42,564 nucleotides of DNA from Azonexus sp. (GTDB lineage: Bacteria > Pseudomonadota > Gammaproteobacteria > Burkholderiales > Rhodocyclaceae), in the NCBI GenBank assembly GCA_031277255.1, contig JAITMS010000177.1, positions 1 through 42,564 of the forward strand, in the 5' to 3' direction. How positions within the stretch are numbered: the stretch's first letter is position 1; every line of letters starts with the position of its first letter. Shown one piece after another: positions 35,949 to 42,564 of this stretch. The position numbers and the translations under genes were made by a program. The notes under the pieces were generated by a model. That model worked only from the letters and a program-made list of their open reading frames with translations, made no database searches and was not told the DNA's origin.

Positions 35949-37544
35949 TCAAACCGCGCCCAGCGTCTTGGCGAGGTGAAAACCCGACCCGCCGCCCAAG
36001 CCCGGCCCGGGGTGCGTCGACGCGCCGATATGCCAGAGATGGGCGATCGGTGTTTCGTGATTGCGCGTGGCGCGCAGCGGACGCCAGAGAAAATATTGAT
36101 CCAGACTGCACTCGCCGCCGTAAGGGTCGCCGCCGACCAGATTCATGTTCAAGCCTTCGAGATCGGCGGGCGACAGCACGGCGCGGGCCAGGAGACTGGC
36201 CTTGAGGTTGGGAGCCTGCCGCGCCAGCCGTTCGATGATGCGATCGGCATAGGCTTCGCGCAACGCCACCGTCCACCGCCCGCCGGGCGGAACCTCGATC
36301 AGACCGGCGGCGTCGCCAAGCGGCTGGCGCGGACATTCGGGCAATTGAACCCACAGAATATGACGCCCCGGAGGCGCCCGGCTGGGATCAAGCGCCGTCG
36401 CCTGCCCCACACAGATGGTCGGCTCGGCGGGCAGCAGGCCGCGTTCGGCCTCATTGACCGCGCGCGATACGGCATCGGGGCCGCCGCTCAAATGCAGGTA
36501 GCCGACGCGCGCCAGCGCCGCATCGGGCCATTCCGGCGGTGCCGAGAGGGCCAGATGAATCTGCATATTGCCCCGGCCATAACGCCAGCGCCGCGCCTGG
36601 GCGGCAACCTCATCGGGGACATGGACGGGATCGAGCAGGCGCTGGTAAAGCTGAGTCGGCGTCACGTTGCAGATCACTTCATTGGCGCGAAATTCACGGC
36701 CATCCGAGAGCCGCACGCCGACCGCGCGGCCTGCTTCAACCAGTACCCGCTCAACATCGGCGTCGGTTTCGAGAACGCCGCCGCCAGCGCCAATCAGGCG
36801 CGCAAAAGCGCCCACCGTGTTGGCGTTGCCGCCGCGCACCAGCGGCAGACCAACCGCTTCGAGGGTAAAGGCGACGACCTTGGCCATCAGTCCCGACAGC
36901 GGCGCGTCCGGCCCCAGGCCGCAATGCAGCGTCCAGGGGGCGAGCAGCGCGGCCGGCAAGGTCGAGCCGAAAGTCTGCGCCAGCCAGGGCCGCGCTGGCG
37001 TCAAGGCCGCGCCGAACGCCCCTGCCAGCTTGTGCGCTCCCTGCTGCCAGGCCATCGAAGTCAGTGTTTTGGCCATGCCGAAACGCCACAACTCATTACC
37101 GAGCAGGGAAAAAATCAGCGGCGCCTGACTGGCGATGTCGCCCAGCGCCGCCTCGTAAGCCGCGCCGTCGCCGGGATGGCAGGCGTCAAAGCGGCGACGG
37201 TTAGTCTCGCGCGAGGTCGACAACAGCAGATGCCGACCATCGGGCAGCAGCACGCCAGTGGGCGAATCGGTATTGCAGTATTCAAGCCCCGCCTCGTGCA
37301 GCGCCTTGCCGAGCGCCGCATAGGCTGGCCCGACCAGAAACAGCGGATGGGCGGTCGCCAGCGTGTCGTGGCGCAGCCCAGGCAGCGTCAATTCATCGGT
37401 GCGGATGCAGCCGCCGAGCGCCTGCTCGCGTTCCAGCACGCGCACCTTCCGCCCGGCGCGCGCCAGCAAGGCGGCGCAGACGAGAGAATTGATGCCGCTG
37501 CCGACAATCAGAACATCATCCGGCCTTGTTGAAAGCGATCCCAT
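35949..37544 (-). CDS. FAD-dependent oxidoreductase, phytoene-desaturase/PYROXD2-like
   Basis: A 531-residue flavoprotein. The N-terminal Rossmann motif is VLIVGSGINSLVCAALLARAGRKV with the ERE acidic end, followed by LGGCIRTDELTLPGLRHD. The C-terminal FAD contact is LWHIGASTHPGPGLGGGSGF, typical of the PYROXD2/CrtI-like group. The substrate is unknown; relatives oxidise or isomerise C-C bonds of polyenes or are uncharacterised. The ATG at 37544 lacks a good ribosome site. The gap to the GFA gene is about 30 bases, so the two may be co-transcribed. Confidence 0.85.
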   Translation of the reverse strand: MGSLSTRPDDVLIVGSGINSLVCAALLARAGRKVRVLEREQALGGCIRTDELTLPGLRHDTLATAHPLFLVGPAYAALGKALHEAGLEYCNTDSPTGVLLPDGRHLLLSTSRETNRRRFDACHPGDGAAYEAALGDIASQAPLIFSLLGNELWRFGMAKTLTSMAWQQGAHKLAGAFGAALTPARPWLAQTFGSTLPAALLAPWTLHCGLGPDAPLSGLMAKVVAFTLEAVGLPLVRGGNANTVGAFARLIGAGGGVLETDADVERVLVEAGRAVGVRLSDGREFRANEVICNVTPTQLYQRLLDPVHVPDEVAAQARRWRYGRGNMQIHLALSAPPEWPDAALARVGYLHLSGGPDAVSRAVNEAERGLLPAEPTICVGQATALDPSRAPPGRHILWVQLPECPRQPLGDAAGLIEVPPGGRWTVALREAYADRIIERLARQAPNLKASLLARAVLSPADLEGLNMNLVGGDPYGGECSLDQYFLWRPLRATRNHETPIAHLWHIGASTHPGPGLGGGSGFHLAKTLGAV

Positions 37545-37574
37545 GACGATTGAACGCAATATCCGGCGCAAACC

Positions 37575-37985
37575 TTATGGCAAGGGCGGCATTTCGGGGA
37601 AATTGGGCAGCGCCGGATCCAAATGATCCCAGGCGGCGGCGCTACGGGTGAAGATATTGACCGCTGGCGCATACATCGACGCATCATCGAGCGTTCCGGC
37701 GCGGATGCCGAGCAGACCCGGCAGTGAACCGGGACGGCCAAACAGTTGTGAGCCGCATTCTGGACAAAAGCGCCGCTCCACCGTTTTTCCATTGCTGCCG
37801 ATACGCGAATAACTGCGCGTTTCACCCCTGATGTTGACGGCATCCGCCGGGAAGAAAAGCGTCGCCGAGTAGGCGCTGCCCGTCATGCGCTGACATTCGC
37901 GGCAATGGCAGTTGCCTTGCAGCACGGGTTCCGCCGATGTTTCATAGTGCACCGCTCCGCAAGAGCAGCCGCCAGAATATTTCAT
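37575..37985 (-). CDS. GFA-family (CENP-V fold) zinc protein
   Basis: A 136-residue protein with the paired zinc sites of the GFA family: CSCGAVHY, CHCRECQR and CPECGS. Relatives include a proposed glutathione-dependent formaldehyde-activating enzyme, but most have no known substrate. The ATG at 37985 has AGGAG about 7 bases upstream. Confidence 0.9.
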   Translation of the reverse strand: MKYSGGCSCGAVHYETSAEPVLQGNCHCRECQRMTGSAYSATLFFPADAVNIRGETRSYSRIGSNGKTVERRFCPECGSQLFGRPGSLPGLLGIRAGTLDDASMYAPAVNIFTRSAAAWDHLDPALPNFPEMPPLP

Positions 37986-38085
37986 GCTTTCTCCTTTGCC
38001 ATGAGAGGGTGACGGGGCAGCCTGACGCGCGACCAGCAGGGGAAGCCTGATGCGACGCGGCATAATCTATCATCATTCGCCCCGG

Positions 38086-38778
38086 TCACGGCATTTCGTC
38101 ACGGAGGAAGCGGCGGGCGGCTTCGCTTCCTGGCTGCTTGAAAAATTCGGCGGCGGGGGTTTGTTCGAGCACCGCGCCGTGGTCGATGAAAATGACTTCT
38201 TCGGCGAGGCGGCGCGCCTGGCCGAGGTTGTGGCTGCTCATGACGATGCGCGCGCCAGCGGCGGCGATGTCGCCGATGATGCGCTCGACTTCGCGGCTGC
38301 TGGCCGGGTCGAGGCTGGCGGTCGGCTCATCGAGAAACAGGACTTGCGGTTCCAGCGCCCAGACGCGGGCCAGGGCGACGTGCTGCTGTTCGCCGCCGGA
38401 CAAGCGCCGCGCCGGACGTTTGGCAAAGTCGCCCAGGCCAACCTGGGCGAGCGCGGCGGCGGCGCGGCGGCGGCGCTCGGCGGATTCGACGCCGCGAATT
38501 TTCAGGCCGTATTCGACATTGGCCAGAACCGTGGCGCGCAGCATGGCCGGGCGCTGGAAGACCATGCCCTGCGATAGCGGCGTCGGCCAGATCAGGCGAC
38601 CCTCGCTTGGTCGCAGGAGGCCGTGCAGCAGCCGCAGCAGCGTGCTTTTGCCCGCGCCATTGGCGCCGAGAATGGCCGTCCGGCCAGCCGTCAGCGTGAG
38701 ATTGACCGGGTTGAGGAGACGCGCGCCGTTTTCGTTCAGTCCCAGCGCCTCGAGACGAAGCCAGCCGCTCATCGTCAT
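38086..38778 (-). CDS. tupC: Tungstate ABC transporter ATP-binding protein
   Basis: A 230-residue ATPase: Walker A GANGAGKST, signature LSGGEQQHVALARV, Walker B VLFLDEPTASLD and switch His in SSHNLGQ. It is short and has no molybdate-binding C-terminal domain, unlike ModC in this window. The ATG at 38778 overlaps the permease stop (ATGA). Tungstate specificity is inferred from the TupA and TupB partners. Confidence 0.88.
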   Translation of the reverse strand: MTMSGWLRLEALGLNENGARLLNPVNLTLTAGRTAILGANGAGKSTLLRLLHGLLRPSEGRLIWPTPLSQGMVFQRPAMLRATVLANVEYGLKIRGVESAERRRRAAAALAQVGLGDFAKRPARRLSGGEQQHVALARVWALEPQVLFLDEPTASLDPASSREVERIIGDIAAAGARIVMSSHNLGQARRLAEEVIFIDHGAVLEQTPAAEFFKQPGSEAARRFLRDEMP

Positions 38779-39479
38779 CCCCAGCGGCGGGCGGCCCAGG
38801 CCCGCAGCAGCGCGGCAAAAAGATTGACGCCCATGACGAGAGCGATGAGGATCAGGCTCAAGGCCAGCGCCAGCGGCAGATCGCCCTTGCTGGTTTCGAG
38901 CGCGATGGTCGTCGTCATGACGCGCGTGACGCCGTCGATATTGCCGCCGACGATCATCACCGCGCCGACCTCGGCGATGGCCCGGCCAAAACCGGCCAAG
39001 CCGACGATGCTGAGCGAAAAACGCCCGTCCCAGAGCAGCGTGGCGACCGCCCGTGTCCGGCGAGCGCCGAGGCTGCGCAGCTGTTCGCGGTATTCCTGCC
39101 ATGCGTCCTCGATCAACTGGCGGGTCAGGGCGACGATCAGCGGCGCGATCAGAAAGGTCTGGGCAATGACGATGGCCGTCGGCGTAAACAGCAGGCCCAG
39201 GCCGCCGAGCGGCCCGGCGCGGGAAAGCAGCAGGTAAAGAAACAGCCCGGCAACGACCGAGGGCAGCCCCATCAGCGCGTTGAAGGCGACGATGAGCGTA
39301 TGCCGCCCCGGAAAGCGCCCGATGGCGAGCCAGGCCCCCAGCGGCATACCGAGCGCGCAGGCCAGCAGCGTCGCGCCGAGACTGACGCCAAGGCTCAAGG
39401 AGACGATTCCCGCCAGCCGCGCGTCGCCCGCGCTGACCAGATGAGCGGCGAGGGCAAGGCTGGCGGCAAACTCCTGCAT
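38775..39479 (-). CDS. tupB: Tungstate ABC transporter permease
   Basis: A 234-residue permease with about five helices. The ATPase contact loop is REQLRSLGARRTRAVATLLWDGRFS, and GFGRAIAEVGAVMIVGGNIDGVTRVMTT is the TupB-type stretch. The ATG at 39479 lies 10 bases after the tupA stop. It moves the oxyanion across the inner membrane with TupC. Confidence 0.9.
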   Translation of the reverse strand: MQEFAASLALAAHLVSAGDARLAGIVSLSLGVSLGATLLACALGMPLGAWLAIGRFPGRHTLIVAFNALMGLPSVVAGLFLYLLLSRAGPLGGLGLLFTPTAIVIAQTFLIAPLIVALTRQLIEDAWQEYREQLRSLGARRTRAVATLLWDGRFSLSIVGLAGFGRAIAEVGAVMIVGGNIDGVTRVMTTTIALETSKGDLPLALALSLILIALVMGVNLFAALLRAWAARRWG

Positions 39480-39489
39480 GGCCGCCGGG

Positions 39490-40317
39490 TTATTCCGCCG
39501 CGTTGGGGAAGAATACGGATTCGCCGCCGATCCGGTAAGCGGCGATGGCCTGCTGGCCTGCGGCGGCGACCAGCCAGTCGATGAAACGCTGCCCGTCCGC
39601 CGCTTTGACCTCTGGATGCCGCGCCGGATTGACCAGAATGACGCCGTACTGGTTGAAAAGGCGGCGATCACCGGCAATGAGGATGCTCAGCTTGCCCCGG
39701 TTCCTGAAATTGAGCCAGGTGCCACGGTCGGCAAGCAGGTAAGCATCAAGCGCAGCGGCGGTATTGAGCGCCGCCCCCATGCCGGAGCCGGTATCGCGGT
39801 ACCACGGCCCCTTGATGGCGTCGAGATCAATGCCTGCGGCCTGCCAGTAACGCAATTCGGCGGCGTGGGTGCCGCTCTTGTCGCCGCGCGAAACAAAAGG
39901 CGCGCGGGCCGCCGCGATCCGGCGCAAACCCTCGGCGATGTCCTGACCGGCGGCCTGGGCCGGATCGTCTTTCGGCCCGACGAGAATGAAATCGTTGTAC
40001 ATGACCGGCTGCCGCCGCAGCCCGTCGCCTGCCGCGACAAATTTCTCCTCCGCTGCCTGATCGTGCACAAAAACCACGTCGGCATCGCCGCGCCGCGCCA
40101 GATCAAGCGCCTGCCCGGTGCCAAGGGCGACGACGCGAACCTTGATGCCGCTGGCCTGGGTAAACTTCGGCAACAGATAGTCAAACAAGCCCGACTGCTC
40201 GGTCGAGGTCGTCGAGGCGACGGTGATGAAACGCTCCCCGGCCGCCGCCCCGGCCACGGCAAACAGGCTCAGGGCCGCCAGTAGAATGGCGCGGCGCAGC
40301 CGGTCAAGCACTTGCAT
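39490..40317 (-). CDS. tupA: Tungstate-binding periplasmic protein
   Basis: A 275-residue protein with a signal peptide (residues 1-26). The mature N-terminus FITVASTTSTEQSGLFDYLLP is the TupA hallmark (TTSTxxSGL), followed by VRVVALGTGQALDLARRGDADVV. The next block is FVSRGDKSGTHAAELRYW. It binds tungstate, and in related proteins also molybdate. The ATG at 40317 has GGAG upstream. It is divergent from the regulator gene, with a 67-base gap holding a palindrome. Confidence 0.9.
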   Translation of the reverse strand: MQVLDRLRRAILLAALSLFAVAGAAAGERFITVASTTSTEQSGLFDYLLPKFTQASGIKVRVVALGTGQALDLARRGDADVVFVHDQAAEEKFVAAGDGLRRQPVMYNDFILVGPKDDPAQAAGQDIAEGLRRIAAARAPFVSRGDKSGTHAAELRYWQAAGIDLDAIKGPWYRDTGSGMGAALNTAAALDAYLLADRGTWLNFRNRGKLSILIAGDRRLFNQYGVILVNPARHPEVKAADGQRFIDWLVAAAGQQAIAAYRIGGESVFFPNAAE

Positions 40318-40337
40318 GGGGTTTTCTCCGCCTGATT

Positions 40338-40349
40338 CAAATTGATTTG
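40338..40349. promoter_or_regulatory. Candidate operator between tupA and its regulator
   Basis: CAAATTGATTTG is a perfect inverted repeat (CAAAT-TG-ATTTG) in the AT-rich divergent gap. It is a plausible binding site of the neighbouring ModE-like regulator, by position only. Confidence 0.4.
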
Positions 40350-40384
40350 TTTTAAGATTAAAGGAATGGGCGAAAAGGAAAAAT

Positions 40385-41482
40385 ATGCCAAAGACTGCAA
40401 CAAGTTTGCCCCGCCTGCGCTGGAACTGGGATTTCGGGATCGACCTGAGCGACCTCGACACCCGCCGCCTGCTGGCGCTCTTGTCGGCTTTGCTCGACAC
40501 CCGCGCGCTGGCGGCGGCGGCGGCCAGCGCCGGGATGTCTTACCGCGCCGCCTGGGGTTTGCTGCACACGGCTGAACAGCGGCTCGGCCTCAAGCTGGCG
40601 GTCATGGCGCGCGGACGGGGGACGCATCTGACGGCGTTTGGCGAGGCGCTGGTCGGCATGGATGCGGCGGCGCGGCAGGCGCTCGGCGAAGCGCACGCCC
40701 ATTGGGAAGAACGGATGCAGGACGTGCTGGCGACGCCGCCAACGGGCGCCCATGCCGACCGTTGCCGCCGTCCGCGCCTCTACGCCAGCCATGATCTGGC
40801 GCTGGCCGACTGGGCCGAGCATGGCCGCCGGGTGCCGGTCGAAATCACCTGGCGCGGCAGCGAAAACGCGCTCGCCGCGCTTGGCCGGGGCGAATGCGAC
40901 ATCGCCGGTTTTCATGCGCCGGAACACTGGTCGCCAGCGCAGTTGGCGACCTGGCTGGGGCAATGGCTCAAGCCGCGCCTGCACCGCTGCCTGCCGGTGA
41001 TGCGACGGCAGGTCGGGCTGCTGGTGGCGAGCGGCAATCCGCTCGCCTTAACGAGCCTCGCCGATGTCTCCGAACGCCGCCTGCGCCTCGTCAATCGCCA
41101 GCGCGGCTCAGGCACGCGCCGCCTGCTCGACCAGTTGCTCGCCGCCAACGGCATCGCCGGCGAGCGCATCGACGGCTACGCCCACGAGGAATTCACCCAC
41201 GACGCGGTTGCCGCCACGGTCGCCAGCGGGGCTGCCGACGCCGGTTTCGGCATTCTGGCGGCGGCGCGGCGCTACGACCTCGACTTTCTGCCGATGCTCT
41301 GGGAACGCTACGGTTTCGCCCTCTGCCGCCCAACCCTGGAAGACAGCGCCGGAGCGGCCTTCCTGCGCCGCCTCGGCGGCGCGACCTTTCGCCAGCGCCT
41401 GCTGGCCCTGCCCGGCTATCAGCCGCTCGACGGGCCGACAGACGGCTCCTGGGCGCAGTTTTTGGCTCCAGCGGACAAATGA
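40385..41482 (+). CDS. ModE-like HTH regulator with periplasmic-binding-like sensor domain (TupR-like)
   Basis: A 365-residue regulator. Residues about 25-100 are a LysR/ModE-type winged helix (AAAAASAGMSYRAAWGLLHTAEQRLG, then a Gly/Arg wing and LTAFGEALV). Residues about 130-345 form a PBP-like domain (RLYASHDLALADWAEHG, VNRQRGSGTRRLLDQLLAANGI, VAATVASGAADAGFGILAAA) related to oxyanion-binding proteins. Regulators of this layout are linked to tungstate or molybdate uptake. It is divergent from tupA and likely represses it when the metal is plentiful. It overlaps the next gene by 4 bases. Confidence 0.85.
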   Translation: MPKTATSLPRLRWNWDFGIDLSDLDTRRLLALLSALLDTRALAAAAASAGMSYRAAWGLLHTAEQRLGLKLAVMARGRGTHLTAFGEALVGMDAAARQALGEAHAHWEERMQDVLATPPTGAHADRCRRPRLYASHDLALADWAEHGRRVPVEITWRGSENALAALGRGECDIAGFHAPEHWSPAQLATWLGQWLKPRLHRCLPVMRRQVGLLVASGNPLALTSLADVSERRLRLVNRQRGSGTRRLLDQLLAANGIAGERIDGYAHEEFTHDAVAATVASGAADAGFGILAAARRYDLDFLPMLWERYGFALCRPTLEDSAGAAFLRRLGGATFRQRLLALPGYQPLDGPTDGSWAQFLAPADK

Positions 41483-41871
41483 AGACACCGGCCCCCAACA
41501 AACCCTTCGGTCGTGGCCGCTGGCTGCACGTCCTCTTGCGCGCCGCGCACCTGGCCGCCGTCGTGCTGCTTGGCGCGCAATGGCTGGACGGCGCGATCAG
41601 CGGCGCCGAGGCGGCCATCTGGGTGGCCTTGACCGGCCTCTTGATGTTCGTCCTGGATATTGTCAGAAGGCCCTCCCACCCGCGCGAACTGGCGGGCTTT
41701 TCCGTCATCGTCAAACTGCTGCTGATCGTCTGGATGATTGTTGACGCCGATGCCCGCCTGACCTTGTTCTGGGTGATTCTGGCCGGTTCCGTATTTTTCT
41801 CCCACGCTTCGGCGGAAATCCGGCATATTCCCCTGTTTGGCCGCCGCCCACGCCAATCTCCGCCGGATTAG
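41479..41871 (+). CDS. Four-helix membrane protein of unknown function
   Basis: A 130-residue protein with four membrane segments (about 17-40, 43-62, 72-90, 92-110) and a basic tail. No domain is recognised. Its ATG overlaps the regulator stop (ATGA), and moeA follows 144 bases later. The position suggests a role in tungstate or molybdenum handling. Its stop codon TAG is the first triplet of MITE-like copy D, so the original end may have been changed. Confidence 0.75.
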   Translation: MKTPAPNKPFGRGRWLHVLLRAAHLAAVVLLGAQWLDGAISGAEAAIWVALTGLLMFVLDIVRRPSHPRELAGFSVIVKLLLIVWMIVDADARLTLFWVILAGSVFFSHASAEIRHIPLFGRRPRQSPPD

Positions 41872-41970
41872 AGTATTTTCTGTTCAAATCATTACACCAC
41901 CGTTCGCCCTGAGCCTGTCGAAGGGCGGTGCGGAGAACGGGAGTGTAAGTATTTGAGTGAAAACCGCTCC
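41869..41970. repeat. MITE-like element, copy D (shortened, about 102 bp)
   Basis: The left end TAGAGTATTTTCTGTTCAAA is the inverted form of the right ends of copies B and C; the right end GTGAAAACCGCTCC matches copy A. The interior holds one REP-type palindrome (TTCGCCCTGAGCCTGTCGAA). It lies between the membrane protein and moeA. Confidence 0.65.
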
Positions 41971-42015
41971 AAATAGCAAACCCTGCCCCTCAACCCTGAT
42001 CCTCAATCTCTGCCC

Positions 42016-42564
42016 ATGACCCCCCTGAATTTTTCCCAGCTTGACGATTACGACCCCGACGCCCTGCCGGTTGACCGGGCGCGCGCCATCCTGCTGGCGG
42101 CAGTCGAGCCGCTGACCGGCAGCGAGCGGCTTGGCCTCCGCGAATCGCTTGACCGCGTGCTGGCGGCGGATGCCATCTCACCCATCGACGTGCCGGGGCA
42201 CGACAATTCGGCCATGGACGGCTGGGCGGTACGGAGCGCCGACCTCTCGGCAACGGCGGAAACCCGCTTGCGCCGCAGCGGCACGGCCCTGGCCGGTGGT
42301 CCATTTGCCGACCCGCTCAGGCCGGGCGAAACCGTCCGCATGATGACCGGCGCGCCGCTGCCCGCCGGGGCCGATTGCGTCGTCATTCAGGAAATTGTCC
42401 GCGATGAAGGCGAAACGGTCATCATCCCGCCCGGCCAGCGCCGCGAACAGAATGTGCGCCGCCAGGGCGAAGACACCCGCGCCGGAACCGCCGCGATCAA
42501 AGCTGGCCAGCGCCTGGGGCCAGCCGAACTGGGCCTCCTCGCCTCGCTCGGCGTCAGCGCCATC
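42016..42564 (+). CDS. moeA: Molybdopterin molybdotransferase, N-terminal part (cut by window edge)
   Basis: 183 codons are visible and the frame is open at the window end. Recognisable MoeA sequence includes LRESLDRVLAADAISPIDVP, GHDNSAMDGWAVRS near residue 57, ALAGGPFADPLRPGETVRMM, TGAPLPAGADCVVIQE and NVRRQGED. MoeA inserts molybdate (or supports tungstate insertion) into adenylylated molybdopterin. The ATG at 42016 is chosen by alignment to the family start; no strong ribosome site precedes it. Its location beside the tup locus fits a joint role in metal uptake and cofactor assembly. Confidence 0.92.
   Translation, partial: MTPLNFSQLDDYDPDALPVDRARAILLAAVEPLTGSERLGLRESLDRVLAADAISPIDVPGHDNSAMDGWAVRSADLSATAETRLRRSGTALAGGPFADPLRPGETVRMMTGAPLPAGADCVVIQEIVRDEGETVIIPPGQRREQNVRRQGEDTRAGTAAIKAGQRLGPAELGLLASLGVSAI

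Noticed and set aside
34500-37532. 1010-codon open frame on the plus strand
   Set aside because: It lies antisense to trpB2 and the FAD oxidoreductase, both of which have complete motifs; the Arg/Gln/Gly-rich translation is typical of a shadow frame.

Overview
The window looks like a chromosomal segment of a GC-rich betaproteobacterium. A Rhodocyclales/Sterolibacteriaceae-type denitrifier or anaerobic degrader is my best guess. The evidence is the block SPOR protein-coaE-zapD-yacG, a DUF815 ATPase followed by a Nudix/thiamine-phosphate-synthase fusion, a YCF48/RND/outer-membrane module, and separate molybdate and tungstate uptake systems. This is inference from gene content; no rRNA, tRNA or CRISPR array was found.

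Positions 1-15336 (all minus strand) read as one long catabolic operon, transcribed from about 15.4 kb towards 1. The order is hyuA-hyuB, an old-yellow-enzyme/dienoyl-CoA-reductase-like flavoprotein, a 3-hydroxyacyl-CoA dehydrogenase/enoyl-CoA hydratase fusion in reversed domain order, a DmdC-like acyl-CoA dehydrogenase, an acyl-CoA ligase, a YCF48 propeller, an MMPL/RND transporter and the start of a DUF1302-like outer-membrane protein. Together they suggest export or uptake, CoA activation and beta-oxidation-like breakdown of a hydrophobic carboxylic acid, with a HyuAB step of unknown chemistry. A perfect FNR-type palindrome lies upstream of hyuA.

Positions 15.5-23.7 kb hold a DOMON-like protein with a NamZ-type muramidase, a TacA/TacT-type toxin-antitoxin pair, modABC, a zinc alcohol dehydrogenase, an MtfA peptidase and a 3-methyladenine glycosylase. 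Positions 23.8-27 kb hold mltA, the DUF815 ATPase and the Nudix/TMP-synthase fusion.

Positions 27.0-31.7 kb hold the most unusual system: a vWA protein, a PP2C phosphatase, a membrane-anchored Ser/Thr kinase and a membrane protein with a TonB-like C-terminal domain, apparently one operon. The first three match the TerY-P triad idea, but no ter genes are in view, the kinase tail is atypical and the fourth gene is extra.

Positions 31.7-32.2 kb contain only two tandem 200-bp repeats. Positions 32.2-35.9 kb hold a minus-strand run trpB2-SPOR-coaE-zapD-yacG, followed by a PYROXD2-like FAD enzyme and a GFA protein. Positions 38.1-42.6 kb form a tungstate/molybdenum-cofactor locus: tupABC (minus), a divergent ModE-like/PBP regulator, a four-helix membrane protein of unknown function and the start of moeA.

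Several small repeat families (MITE-like elements with terminal inverted repeats, a 150-bp palindrome, REP-like palindromes) sit exactly at gene ends and have apparently supplied start codons, stop codons or leader residues to the neighbouring genes.
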